From Sphagnum compactum (taxonomy: Eukaryota > Bryophyta > Sphagnopsida > Sphagnales), in NCBI GenBank assembly GCA_965153455.1, contig OZ234494.1, positions 24,304,001 through 24,368,000 on the forward strand: a DNA stretch of 64,000 bases, read 5' to 3'. A program made the position numbers and the translations under genes. Positions 35,437 to 46,975 of the stretch are shown here, in pieces; the first letter of the stretch is position 1; each line of letters starts with the position of its first letter. A model generated the notes under the pieces. That model made no database searches. It was given only the letters and a program-made list of their open reading frames with translations, and had not been told where the DNA came from.

Positions 35437-36771
35437 AGCTGCATCAGTACTCTATTTTGTGATCTCTGGACCTGGCAGAGATTCTGGTTGGTGTGCTGAA
35501 AGAAGCTGGAATTCTGTTGTTAGAGTGTCCAAGAGAGACGTTGTTCGGTTGGGACAATTTCTCAAGTCTTTTGCCTCCTGTATTTAACAGGCAAATTTGG
35601 TTCCATGAATTGATTTTAGCTGCAAATGCACAACAGATAGAAAGCCTTCCTCCTCAGAGAAGGTTCCTTATGTTCCGATCAATCTTTGGGTCAAACTATG
35701 GGCCTGAAGCAAATGTGCATATTAAGGAAACCACTCCACGTTTTGTGCATCTGGAGTCTCTGAGAGACATCTGGATTGAGTCCCAGTTGTAGGTTTAGGC
35801 ATTTGATATTGTCCAGCATCTGGGATGTGAAGGCACTTTCTTCAACTTTGGTTTTGTTAGGCCAATTTTTACATAAGGTGCTTGTACCGAAGATGGTCCA
35901 ATGGGTATAAGTCTCTGCTGCTAAATCCTGGAACCCTGTTTTCTCCAACGTTCTATCTGAGAAGTTCATCCTATGATCAGTTGAAATATTCTTGGAGCAT
36001 GATGCCACATTCTGAACATTGGAATACACTTTTTGTGCTTTGCTTCATTCATTTCCTTGCTCCATACTTTGAAAAGAAAGGTAATTGGAAATTCTAGTGA
36101 TCTGTTAAGAGAGCTAATAGTAGAATTCCGCATGATCTCTCAATTTTGAATTCATTTGGAGGGAAATCTGTGTTAATACTACTTATGGTGTTATTCCTCA
36201 ATGTCTGATCTAGTGAGTCATTGGGCCAGCAGTATGACCAGGCCCGCCCTATTCTTCTACTTTGTGAAGAATAGGCCCTTAAGTTGTGGTTCTTACAGCG
36301 CGGAGTGTATCAGCTGTGCTCCCAGGGAACTCTTATCCAGCGACTGACTACTGGACCTACAATTACCGAGTTATCAACGTTGGTGAGGCATCTTCATCAT
36401 TTCATCACAGGTGGAGTTGAACGGATTCTGGTGAGACTCCTTCCCACTCTTCAATTTTCAATACCTATACCAGAGGTTGCCATTGTGTGTGAATCTAATT
36501 CAGCCCTCTCATGTTGAATATGTATTTTCAGGTCTCAAAAAGGGTTGTTCTTTTAAAACCTTCAATCTCAGATGTACTAGACGTGAAAAAATTCTTGATT
36601 TTGAGTCTTGTTTTCACTCTCTTTGATGAACTGTGTTTTATGATCTGAAATGCACAGACTGGATGGATTTATCTTATGATTTAGAGTCGGGTCTGTCAAA
36701 CGTTGAAATTATTTGGTTATATGATAATCTGTCTATTGATACACAGAATATAGAGTTTGGCCTCCATGCTG
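35437..36771. other. Kinase 3' UTR and downstream DNA
   Basis: The several hundred bases after the kinase stop are probably its 3' UTR. A long open frame at 35493-35792 begins without ATG and has no family resemblance. Around 36299-36382 there is an exon-like island flanked by an AG and a GTGAGG. One frame reads YPATDYWTYNYRVINV, which I do not recognise. Confidence 0.4.
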
Positions 36772-36970
36772 ATGTGCACTACTAGTGATGATGAAAGTGA
36801 AGATGAAATGATGAAAAAAATGAGTTGAGTTTGTGGAAATGAGTTCCATTTGAATGAAAATATTGAATGACATTGCATGCAATGTGAATTGAATAAAAAT
36901 TCAATTCAATTCAATTCAATTTAAAGTAATTGGTTTAAATTGAATTCGATCAAATTATGAAAAAGCACAT
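36772..36970 (+). repeat. Dispersed repeat, copy 2
   Basis: This is the plus-strand partner of 14995-15175. It contains CACTACTAGTG, GATGAAAAAAATGAG, CCATTTGAATGAAAAT, GAATGACATTGCATGCAA and an AATTC tandem run (about 36899-36921). It lies some 1.3 kb downstream of the kinase stop. Confidence 0.6.
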
Positions 36971-37291
36971 GTTAAATTTACGTCTTCATATTCATATCAG
37001 TGGGTAGGTGAAAAGAGTGTAGTAGTTAGGCTTGGAATTTCACATGGAATCATGAAGTTGATGATCATGTTGATTGTTCCCATATATACTTGTTTCACCA
37101 AAACCAATTCCAATTATCATTGTCACTACAATTTTCAAGTATTGCATGTGCTTTCTTTTGGGATTTGTAAAGTTGTTTGTCCTTTTTTAATGATTGATTG
37201 TGTTTTGTAGTGATAAAAGTTGATCATTCAAAAGCCAAAAAAAAAACATGACATTAGAGTTTTTTTCCTTCAGTTGTAAGTGTGTTTGATA

Positions 37292-37477
37292 TTAACACTA
37301 CTGCATTTTGGTATCCATGGCAATTTAGCTAACAACCTTTGGGTGTTGATATTACGAAATAGCAATTGTTAGATGTGTTTTTATAAGGATAACAAAAAAC
37401 AATTGTTACTTTGTAATATCAACACTGAAAAAGGTTGTAGCTAAATTGTCATGGATATCAAAATGCATTAGTGTTAA
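37292..37477. mobile_element. CACTA-ended MITE
   Basis: A 178-base foldback (37296-37473) has long imperfect terminal inverted repeats. The left starts CACTACTGCATTTTGG; the complement of the right starts CACTAATGCATTTTGA. Similarity continues through an ATCCATGGCAATTTAGCTA-like stretch and an ACAACCTTT-like and TTGATATTACxAAxTA stretch toward the centre. TTAA flanks both ends (37292-37295 and 37474-37477), a possible target-site duplication. There is no coding capacity, so it is a non-autonomous element. Confidence 0.8.
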
Positions 37478-38578
37478 TAGGAATGGAGTTTAAACTTTGA
37501 GAGCTCTTAGTCTTTAAAAAAGTTCAAGTCGGTGGGGTCATTTTGGTCTCTTTTCGACTTCAAACCAAATGAAACTTTGTTTTGGTTAAGTGCTAGTTAT
37601 AGGAGCAACTCTTAACACTCTTGGTTACATTTTTGTTTTTATAAGGCTTGTTTTTACACTTGAAAAACTTTCTCGGTGTATTTTTAAGGCACCTTATATC
37701 TAGGAAAATACCTCCTAGAAAAGTGAAGGAATATTATGCCTTCTCCTTAAGAATTGGAGATCTTACATTTATGAGTAGGTGTAAGAACCCTCCCCCTCAT
37801 ATGTTGTATGTATGGACTATCCATGTTTAGGTTAATGATCATTTTCATTTCATGCTTTATGATTGGGTGAAGCTCACAATTCGTTGAGATTCCCAAAACG
37901 CATGTTAAACTCAGCTATTGCCTTGTCCTAGGCCTCTTATTTTGAGAATGCCCCCACCCTAGGGTTTTACCCTACATGTTGTGTCCTACATTGAATTTGT
38001 TAATCGTATTCTTTACAAGTGATATATAACCAATGAATTCTCAAGACAATTACTTGTCTTCATAAAATTTTAATTAATGTGGCATTTTCCATTTAAATTT
38101 GCTTTTAGTGTGTGTTGCGAACTTTGTGAAATTAGGTTTACTTCTACTTATTTTGGTTTTTCAAAAATGATATTGTAATATGGCAATGGATTCTAAAATT
38201 ATGAGCTCTACAAATGTGGCATATGAAATGGTTAATTCAAGCAAGCTCTTTGTTGTTTATTCTAACAAATTAAAAGGTTTTAGCAACTGGCGTGTTAGGA
38301 ACACACCTTGTATGTAAAGCTATTTAGGTGAATTAAATTGGGCGCATTTCAACTAAATTGTTTTGATTTCCATAAGTATTTAATAGATTTCAGGTTTTCT
38401 CACATTGAGTTTTTGGGGACTTCTTCTGGTGTTATTTTTCATAAAAAACTTGAGGAGAAAGATGATAAGTCTTAGTAGATGGTGGAAAGAGAGAGAGTGG
38501 ATTGGATGTTTTGGGTACTCCGAAAGAATAAAAGTGAATGGGATAGTGTTGAGAGCTTGAAATTTTAGAGGAATTTCA
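37478..38578. other. Intergenic, no gene recognised
   Basis: AT-rich DNA between the MITE and the 180-bp repeat pair. A possible coding remnant (about 38185-38310) reads roughly as VVYSNKLKGFSNWRVRN before stops. It recalls the start of copia-type gag proteins, but this is too weak to call. Confidence 0.35.
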
Positions 38579-38950
38579 CAAACCCTCTCGGGTTTGGTAA
38601 CACAACTTCTCGCTAGTTTGGGTGCAGAGCCTGCAATTTGGTAAGCAGATGTGCCTTGTAATTAGCTTTCTAATGAGTTAAGGCAAGCTTGATTTGGACT
38701 ACATATGCGATAAAAGCAATATTATAAGTGACTGGTGGTCTGTAGCTAAGTTGAACCTTCTGCGTTTGGAAAACCCTTTCGGGTTCGGTTGTATAATTTT
38801 TTATCAGTTTGGGTGTAGAGCCTGCAATTTGGTAGGCAAATGCACCTTGTAGTTAGCTTTCTAATGAGCTAAAGCAAGCTCGATTTGGACAACATATGCG
38901 ATAAGAGTAATATTTTAAGTGACTGGTGGTCTGCAGCCAAGTTGAACTTG
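38579..38950. repeat. Tandem pair of about 180-bp repeats
   Basis: Copies at 38579-38758 and 38771-38950 share an ACCCTxTCGGGTTxGGT start, GAGCCTGCAATTTGGTA, TAGCTTTCTAATGAG, GATTTGGACxACATATGCGA and AGTGACTGGTGGTCTG in order. They look like a fragment of a repetitive element and are not coding. Confidence 0.8.
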
Positions 38951-40149
38951 ATGTTAAATCCTTAAAAGTTGGTTTGAATGGGTGACAATTTAACATAGAA
39001 TTTTAGGATTTGGAGTGTTCGAGCTTGGAAGATATATATATCAATTCTAAATCGCAAATCATGCATAGGAAGCAAGTTGTCTAGTTTCAACTACAAACGC
39101 AACTTAACATTTAGAAATACACTTGTATTTATTTCCTTCACCGGTAGCGTATGTACTTTCAAGTATAGTCACCTCATAGAACCAGGAATAGAGGGACAAA
39201 AAGTCGCCTCACAGCATGGTCCCAAAGATTTGTTATTTTTACTAAATGTGCATGGTAATAAAAAATTAGGCTCAACAAAATAGGGGTCACCAAACCAATT
39301 TGTGTCAAATGGGAATGAAAGGTCAGGAGCAAATGGAACAAGTGGAAAACAATAGACAAAACATAACATGGATGTTTCCCAAGGGAAAACCCATTCAGGT
39401 CGTATTCTTTCATGCCTTCCTGGGTCAAATTGTTGCAAACCCTATGGGCCACCACCACCTTCTCTGGAATGTTCGGAGAAGGCATGCTTTGAAGTTATTT
39501 TGGGGTAATATTAAAAAAAAAATTGCAACAAGTAATATGTATGCTAGGGTATAATAATCAAATTAAATCATTGAAAAAGTTAGTATTCAGGCTTGTTCTT
39601 GTCCTTGTTTTTGTATCTGGGCATCCAATGTTTTAGGTCATGAAGACATGTCCTTGGGCCTTCGCATTTCATGCCTCCAAGACATGTAATTTTTCAAAGT
39701 TGTGTTGTTTTTTTCTTAGTTATGGACGAATGTATTGTGTAGCTACAAGTTGATGGAACTACATTAATGAAGCACATCCATGGATAAACCTATTGTTACG
39801 ACAAACATAACAACACATCTTGGGTTTTGTTACTAGTTTAAAAAATGACTATTGTATTTTCCGACTATGTTTACAACTACTTGGTCACAAAAATTACTAT
39901 GTACTTGCAAAAGACATCAAAATGTCATGTGGCATCATGGTTTTGTAATTATAGTTAATAGGACAACTTGTTCAATTTCTGGCTAAATACATTATTATTG
40001 AATTTATATTAATATATTTGAATGAATTAAAATAAAAAATTCAAAATACCATTTACTTTTGCATCTAATAAAAATTAATAACAATTTAATTTATAATGAT
40101 GATGATGTGGCATGCCATGTGTCAACAAGGTGTTACACTTAGTAGTTAC

Positions 40150-40525
40150 TTTCATGATTCATGACATTAATTTCAATAAAAATTGCATTTACTAATTGGT
40201 AAAAAATGTTCATATTGTCGAAACATGTTTTTTACAACTTGTCTTATGCAATTATAATGTCCAAAATGATTAAATAAACGATTAAGAATGTTTTCAGCAA
40301 CTAGTAATTAATTTAATAACTCATGACATTAATTTCAATAAATACATTTGTTGATTGGTTAAAACTGTTCATAATGTCAAAACATTTCTTTTACAACTTG
40401 TCCTATGGAACTACAATGTTCAACATGATTAAGGAAATGACTAAAAATGTTTTTAACAACTAATAGTCAACCTAATGATTCATGACATAAACCTCAATAA
40501 AATTGCATTTATTGATTGGTCATAG
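40150..40525. repeat. Tandem repeat of about 161 bp, 2.3 copies
   Basis: TCATGACATTAATTTCAATAAA recurs, slightly changed, near 40158, 40320 and 40480. Each copy is followed by TTGATTGGT-like, TGTTCATAxTGTC and TTTTACAACTTGTC words. The unit is AT-rich and non-coding. Confidence 0.75.
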
Positions 40526-40885
40526 AGGCTTAGGTTAACCTAAGTTAAGTTGGTAAGTAGTAGGTATAGGTCAACCTAAGGTGGCTTAATTTAATTTGAG
40601 GCTCAAAATTTTGATCTTTATAATTTTATGTTTAATAGACTTAGTATAATAAAATGTGATAGTGTAATGAATAAGGACTTGAACTCCAAAGTGGAAGTGA
40701 GGGGTTCAAGTCTTTGTTCTTACAACTTATGATACCTAAGCCATTTAACTTAGGTTAGGTAGCTTAGCCTAGGCTACCTAAGTTAAGAGGTCAAGGTTTG
40801 TTTTTAACCTAGACCACCTAGGCTAAGTTAGATTAGGTTGACTTTTGGCTACACTAGCTACCTAAGTTAGGCAAAGTTAACTTTT
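40526..40885. repeat. CCTAAGTTA-rich palindromic cluster
   Basis: Dense CCTAAG, CTTAGGTT and CCTAGG words occur on both strands. They include the perfect palindrome TAGCCTAGGCTA inside a larger foldback (about 40745-40785). A GGGGTTCAAGTC word near 40703 resembles a pol III B box. The cluster recalls the CTAGGTA-rich block at 57445-57655. Confidence 0.6.
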
Positions 40886-43800
40886 GCTCATGTGTGATGA
40901 CTGATAATTGAATGCGTTTATAGATTTTTGACACGTCATCTATTTATTAAAACATCTTTTGTAACTCTAAGTCGAATAAAATGATTCAATTGACATGGAA
41001 TGCACTTTACACGTCATACTAAGGTCAATGATGACATGAAATTTCAATATTATAAAAAAATTAAAAACTTTGGTTGATAAGACAATTAAGTTTTGCAACT
41101 ATATGTCCTTTGCAATTAAATGGGTGAAATGACATGGGTTTATCAACTCAATAGTCACTAGTTGCAAATGTCCTTTCTAATTAATACATAATCATAAAGG
41201 CCAATTGCAAAACCCAAAATGTTTTGTTGTGCAACTTCATAGGTTTGACCATGATTTACTCTTCCACATGGTTAAAAAACGTATTGAAAGGGTGTTTTCG
41301 ATAAAAAGGTATGGTTTGGTTCATGTGTGCTTGAATGTTGATGTCGATTGTCAAATCCCATTATCTTTCCTTAGTTATTATGTTCAATGAAATAAACACA
41401 CGCATCGGTAATTTGGGTGAAGTTGTTGATGGATCGACCTTGGGCTTTGCTTGCCATTCAATGAGCCATATCGTCATTATTAATAACGTTCATTAGTAAT
41501 TTTGGTATGACCTTTTTCAAGGCTAAACAATTACAATGTCAAACTACAAGCAATTTCAATAGTAGTCTTTTACACACAAATCACACTCATTTCATCATTT
41601 TTGCGTCAATTACCTCTACCACCTTCTAGCCATTCACAAGGGTTTTGACCTTCTTTCGAATATTGAAATAAACTTATGTTGTAATACTATTGTTTTCAAA
41701 ACTATCAAATTCAATCATCGACAATTTGAAAATCTTAAGGAATATATATGCATCCATCACAATTTCATTTTTGCCTACTTTCCACATCTTTTCACTTAGT
41801 TTGTAAAATTACTAAAAATCATTGACAAGGCCTTTAATAATGCAAGAAATTTTTTGGCAATAAGAGGAATTCAAACAAACTTCTATTTTTGTTGGTGTTC
41901 ATTAATTTCCAAAATCACAAATGTTAACATTAACATCTCCCATGGTGATGATCATAACCACACTAATGCTTCCAATAAAATAAATATTTGCGATTGATAT
42001 TTTCTTTCTTTTGATCAAGTCACAACATATGTTCATTAGGTTCCCATTTTTATAAAAAAAGACAATAACCATTTGAACAAAATATCCTAATAGCCATTAA
42101 ACCTTTCAATATCCCTTCAATAACTGAACCTTCATCTATCCAACAAAAGCCAATGTCCCAATGTACTAATACACAAATAAATCAATGTCAATTATATTGA
42201 TAATTCAATTTTCATATTTGAATAAGAAAATTCAATGATTGAAAAAAAATAAGGAACCTTTGCCAAATAATTCAATTGAAAGAAAAAATAAAACCATCTT
42301 AAAAAACCTATTCCAAAAATTATATAAATCACAAAAAGTAAATTTGAAATCCATCAAAAATAAAAACATACACTTTAATCCACATTGCTTCTAATTGTTT
42401 TTATTTTGTAATCCAATAATTAAACCAAAAATAAATATATAAAACACAAATTAACCCCACATGCATATAAAATCATCAATTGGGGTCATGTACCCATTTC
42501 CTTTTATTTCTAATAATTCATTACTCCCATTGGTTTGTTTCTCAACATTTTTTTTGAAAATAACAAAATTAATGTATCAATATATTCAATTATGGAATTT
42601 TTTTTAATCAACCCCTTTCATTAGTTTGTAACCCATTTTAAGAAAAAATTAATTTAGAAGTTAACTTCTATGAATGCATTTTCATTTTCATTTCTAAATT
42701 GACTTCAAAAAACATACATAATATGGGGGGTATCATTTTAGTTTTCGCTTGAAGTTTTGAATCTTTTACATTAAATTTTTTCTTATGCCCCCATATTCAA
42801 GTTCAAAGACCCTAATTTTTTATTATTTAAAAATTAGAATTATTCTTTGCTCACCTTTTAATTTTTTCATGTAATATAAAAATAAGCACATTTTTTAAGA
42901 AGTATCATTCATTTGATTTAATGACAATTTATTGTAATTAATTTGACTAGGCTTTGACCATCTTGATAAGTTTTAAAATTAAATGTTTAGGTTGATTCAT
43001 AATCAAAATTGTCACATTATTAAAAAAAATCATATGTTTTTCATGCTCCAACATTTTAATCAAAATGGTTGTCCCTTTTGATTAATGTGAACATTTTAAA
43101 TAAATTCTAATGAAACATTATGACATGTTTATTAAATGTTTTGTGTTTGTTTACAAAAATTCATCATGATTTTATTTTTCAAATATACCCAAGATTTTTT
43201 GTAGTATTTTTTCATTTTTTCATTTGATTAAAACTCATTTTATTATTTTGTCAATTGAAAATTTCAATTTGTGATTCACAGACCTGAGGTTTTGGAAGTT
43301 ATCAATGTTCATTTTCTTGTTCATTTTTCAAATCATAAGAAATTTTTCCTAATATGGATTCAATAACCAATTATTCATTTGAATCTTGTGCATAACATGT
43401 TTTATGATGATTTTATTTAATGATTGGAAACACAAAATTGTTTGCATTAAAAGAATAACTTGGAAAAATAAGTCAATTTTTTTTTTCATATCAACATTCA
43501 TTGAGATTGCTATGTAACAAAAACATATATAAAATAACAAGTAACAAAATAGGTTAAAATATTTATAATTTTGTTAAAACTATAAGTTATTTATTAAATT
43601 AAAAAAAACCACTAATGATTGTGATGAGAAAAATGTGAGCCCCAAACATAAGAATTGAAGGTGTTACAATTAACATTAATGTATAAAATAATTTTGAATG
43701 TGAATAAAATTTGCAAGTTTGAAATATGGTTGTTTACCTTGAAAATTTTTGAAAGATAATTTTTGCAACACTAACATGTGTTTAATGTAAGTTTTAAGTG

Positions 43801-45659
43801 AAAATCATAAAAAAATAAATCACACCCAATTTGTATAATTACATTAAAATAACTTAAATGGTTAACAACAAAAACATAAATCATCACTACAAATAATATT
43901 GTAATTCATTAGGTGATTCATTAAGGTTGTAATCAATTATGGTACCTTATAATTGCTAGGATTAGAATTTAGCAACTAAAATGCTAATTTAGAACTTTAA
44001 ATCACCAAATGTTAAATTCTAGGACACAAGTTAGTTGTAGAAAAAGTGAAGATATATAATTCAACAAAGTATTCAAAAGAAATGGATGCTCACAATTGGC
44101 TCTTCAAAACACACATGATGACAAATAGCATAAATAAAAAGTTTCCAAAATTGTACAACCTAAAATTAGGGAGAATAGAGAGTTGCATTAATATGTTATG
44201 CTTAAGAAGTCTAAGAGAGAATAAAATTGAAACAATTATTGACTTCAAAAAACCATAGTAACTCTTGAAGGAAAAAAACATTATGTAGCCACCATGAAAC
44301 TTTCAACATAAAAAATCGAATGATGAACAAAATATGAAACATGGTAAAACCATTGACAATGATACAAAGTCTAATGTTGCCTCAATTAAAGAAAACTTAG
44401 CTACAAAGAATAGATGTTGTGAGGAGCATGAAAACAAAGCTATGTTGTGAACTTAGAAGAGAAGGAATATATTGTGTACAACTCTTTCACACATGTATTA
44501 TATGGGTATTGACAAGACAATCAAAATAATATTCCCACCTCAACTTTGGATCCCATCCTTGAACTTAGGACAAACTTTTCCACCCAAATTATGTACAACC
44601 ATCGCAATAGCTACAAGTTGTGAAGCAATCTTTCAACCCTAATTCTGAAGGTATTGCAACACCTACACGTTTGGATTCATGTTTATTGAACCTTGAGCTA
44701 GCAAAGTAGGCTTTTGAGCTAGTAGCTACCACTTTGGATTCACAATCCTTGAGTGCTAAACAAGCCATATAGGATCCACAACTCTTAAACCCAAATTGAT
44801 TGTTTAGTTTTAATGCCTTTACACCCTAACCCACGTATCCTTTACATTTATATCTAATCCTAAAACTACCTTTTAACCCCAAAAAGGATAACAAATATCA
44901 ATTGGAGTAGATCTTTGAAATAACTAAAAAATCAAAACTACATGCCTTTCTATGCCTACTTTTAGAGAGCTTTAAATCCAAAGTAAATAGAATTTTTTAA
45001 TAGGTGTGCTTTGGTTTAAGGTTTATTTATTTCTGACTTCAATGTCCAAGTTACTTTTAGAATTTACATACCATATAACCAATGAGTGCATATTCCTTGC
45101 CTTGAGGCATGGCCTGATAAAGCATGAGGTGAGCCTTATTAGCAATGCAGAATTTGAAAGGAAAATTTCATCCTCAAAAGTGAATGCACCTTACCTATCT
45201 CTTCTCTTTGAGGAAGCAACTTAACACAATTTGAGGTGGCGTTGTTGAACACAAAAAAGAAGCTACCACTAGTGCTTAACATTTAGGTTTTTATGTAACA
45301 TTATTATAGAAAGTGAAAAAGTATCAAAAAGAAAAAGTTATAGATAATAAGCAAGTAAGTTCGTTGGGATTTTTTAGTACTATTTGGATGTGTTCTATGT
45401 TCACATGCTGATATTGTAACCATAATAGAAATCTAATTCCTTGTGAGATCATTGAAATTGCTCTTGTTGCCAATAGGCCATTTTCAATCTGACACAAATA
45501 GTTAGATGGGTTTACGGTTTAGGGAGTGAAGAAGAAAGCATTGGATTTCTTGTGTCTATACAATGATGCACCATTGAAAGATGGAGATGGACCTGAGTTG
45601 GGTTATACTCGACTTGGGGTGGGGTGGTTTCCAACATCATCATTTTCCTCACTGTTGTT
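40886..45659. other. AT-rich gene-free region
   Basis: No gene was recognised. Short frames such as 41205-41390, 44046-44258 and 45006-45224 have ordinary starts but no conserved motif. Homopolymer and AT-only stretches dominate 42200-43900. Confidence 0.5.
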
Positions 45660-45905
45660 GTTAAAATGTGCTAAAGATGCTTGCAGATTCAGAACAGACA
45701 CTCTCTCTACTGGGCAATTCAGCTGCATTATAGATACCCATCTGACATTGCTAGATCTGAGGAATTGGTGCGCTCTTCCAATTCACAACAACTTCATCAC
45801 ATAAAAGACAAAAGAAACAGCAAGTGTGGGAAACCTAGAAGCTCACCTGAGTCACCAAATGCGGATCCACAAGCTGCCTGGAAGCTACACTCCATAGTAA
45901 GATAA
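45660..45905 (+). other. Possible coding fragment, unassigned
   Basis: One frame reads HSLYWAIQLHYRYPSDIARS and continues to a stop at about 45905. The balanced composition differs from the AT-rich surroundings and suggests an exon or a captured gene fragment. The family is not recognised. No start or partner exons were placed. Confidence 0.25.
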
Positions 45906-45906
45906 T

Positions 45907-46203
45907 TCAATGTTGAGAAGCTTTGTTGTTGGCACCATTGATGGCCATTGCTTCACTTGATGATCCTTCTGCAGAGCGCTGCTGAATCCTTTCCAGCAAG
46001 GATATACAACGCACTGCAAAAGACACAATGATAAAAATAGAAAATGTGAGTTCACGCCTTCTTTGCAAAACACAAACACCATGTCAACACATTGCACTCT
46101 GAACATAGGCTTCTTGCCTGTGTAGATCCCATTACATTCTTCTATGGTCAAAACCCTGGGATCATATACATGGGCCAGTAAGTCTCTCAAATGCCATTGC
46201 TGT
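45907..46203 (-). other. Possible exon pair on the minus strand, unassigned
   Basis: After an acceptor at about 46204 the frame reads QWHLRDLLAHVYDPRVLTIE and then ECNGIYTGKKPMFRVQ. A possible GT donor follows near 46085. A second piece (45907-46013) follows a clear acceptor and reads CISLLERIQQRSAEGSSSEA, ending at a TGA. The phases can be made to fit. I do not recognise the family. Because repeat copy D lies just upstream, this could be a decayed or captured gene. Confidence 0.3.
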
Positions 46204-46253
46204 TAACAGAAAAATGAGGTTGGAACAGAAATAAATTATGAAAGACAAAAATT

Positions 46254-46480
46254 CAATGAGATTGCAGAGAAACTTCCATGCAATTCTATGAGATTGCAGA
46301 GAAATCTCCACACAATTCTATGAGATTGCAGAGAAAATTGCACCAAAAGAATAGGAAGGTAACGAGAAGATGGGTGCAGACATAAACCTTATGAGAGTAG
46401 CTCACAAAGTGACTGATCATCATTGTCTCGACTCATGAGCAGCTGCCATGACTCCTCCACTGATTTCATCAGCTCCTGCT
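46254..46480 (-). repeat. Dispersed repeat family R, copy D
   Basis: On the minus strand it starts GGAGCTGATGAAATCAGTGG, continues with GATCAGTCACTTTGTGAGC, and ends with a TTTCTCTGCAATCTCAT block repeated three times at 32-base spacing (46254-46340). It is inverted relative to the kinase-intron copies. Confidence 0.6.
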
Positions 46481-46937
46481 AGGTGTCGAGAAGTAAATTT
46501 AGTACAACATCTCTGAGATTGCAGCAGAAGAAATCTCCTCTAACAACACAGCAAGTGCAGCAGAAAGACATGACTCCTTGTGTAGCATTTCTGTGTCACA
46601 AATAGTTGAAGGTTTTTTCCATCACTGATTTTGATGCCACGACAGAGATGGTTGCTACTACTGCTGCAATACAATGGCAATGTAATGCTCACTTGTGAAG
46701 AAACTCATACACCAATCTAAAAAGAATTCCCAAACCAAAAACATGACAAGAGCAACTTTCAGAAAGGATTCTTACAGCAAGCATTGTTCAACAACAACGC
46801 CATAATTGCATAGTCTTGGAATTTGTGCAGCTATGAAGAAGCTTCACATCCTCCCTCTCTGGGTCTGTGTGGCAGGCCCTTCCTCAATGGAACCATTTGC
46901 TCAACAGGATCAAAATCTGGTCATCAACTCTCAAACC

Positions 46938-46941
<4 letters not shown>

Positions 46942-46972
<31 letters not shown>
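46942..46972 (+). repeat. (GA)n microsatellite upstream of the glycosylase
   Basis: About 15 uninterrupted GA dinucleotides lie roughly 1 kb upstream of the glycosylase start codon, in a region that looks like promoter or leader. GA repeats of this type are the classical BBR/BPC binding site. Confidence 0.95.

Positions 46973-46975
<3 letters not shown>

Noticed and set aside
35493-35792. 99-codon frame just after the kinase stop
   Set aside because: It has no ATG start, no resemblance to any family and a position in the 3' UTR.
36299-36430. Exon pair with a 20-base micro-exon after the kinase gene
   Set aside because: Splice-like borders exist, but the intervening 28-base gap is too short for a plant intron. 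The reading YWTYNYRVINV matches no family I know.
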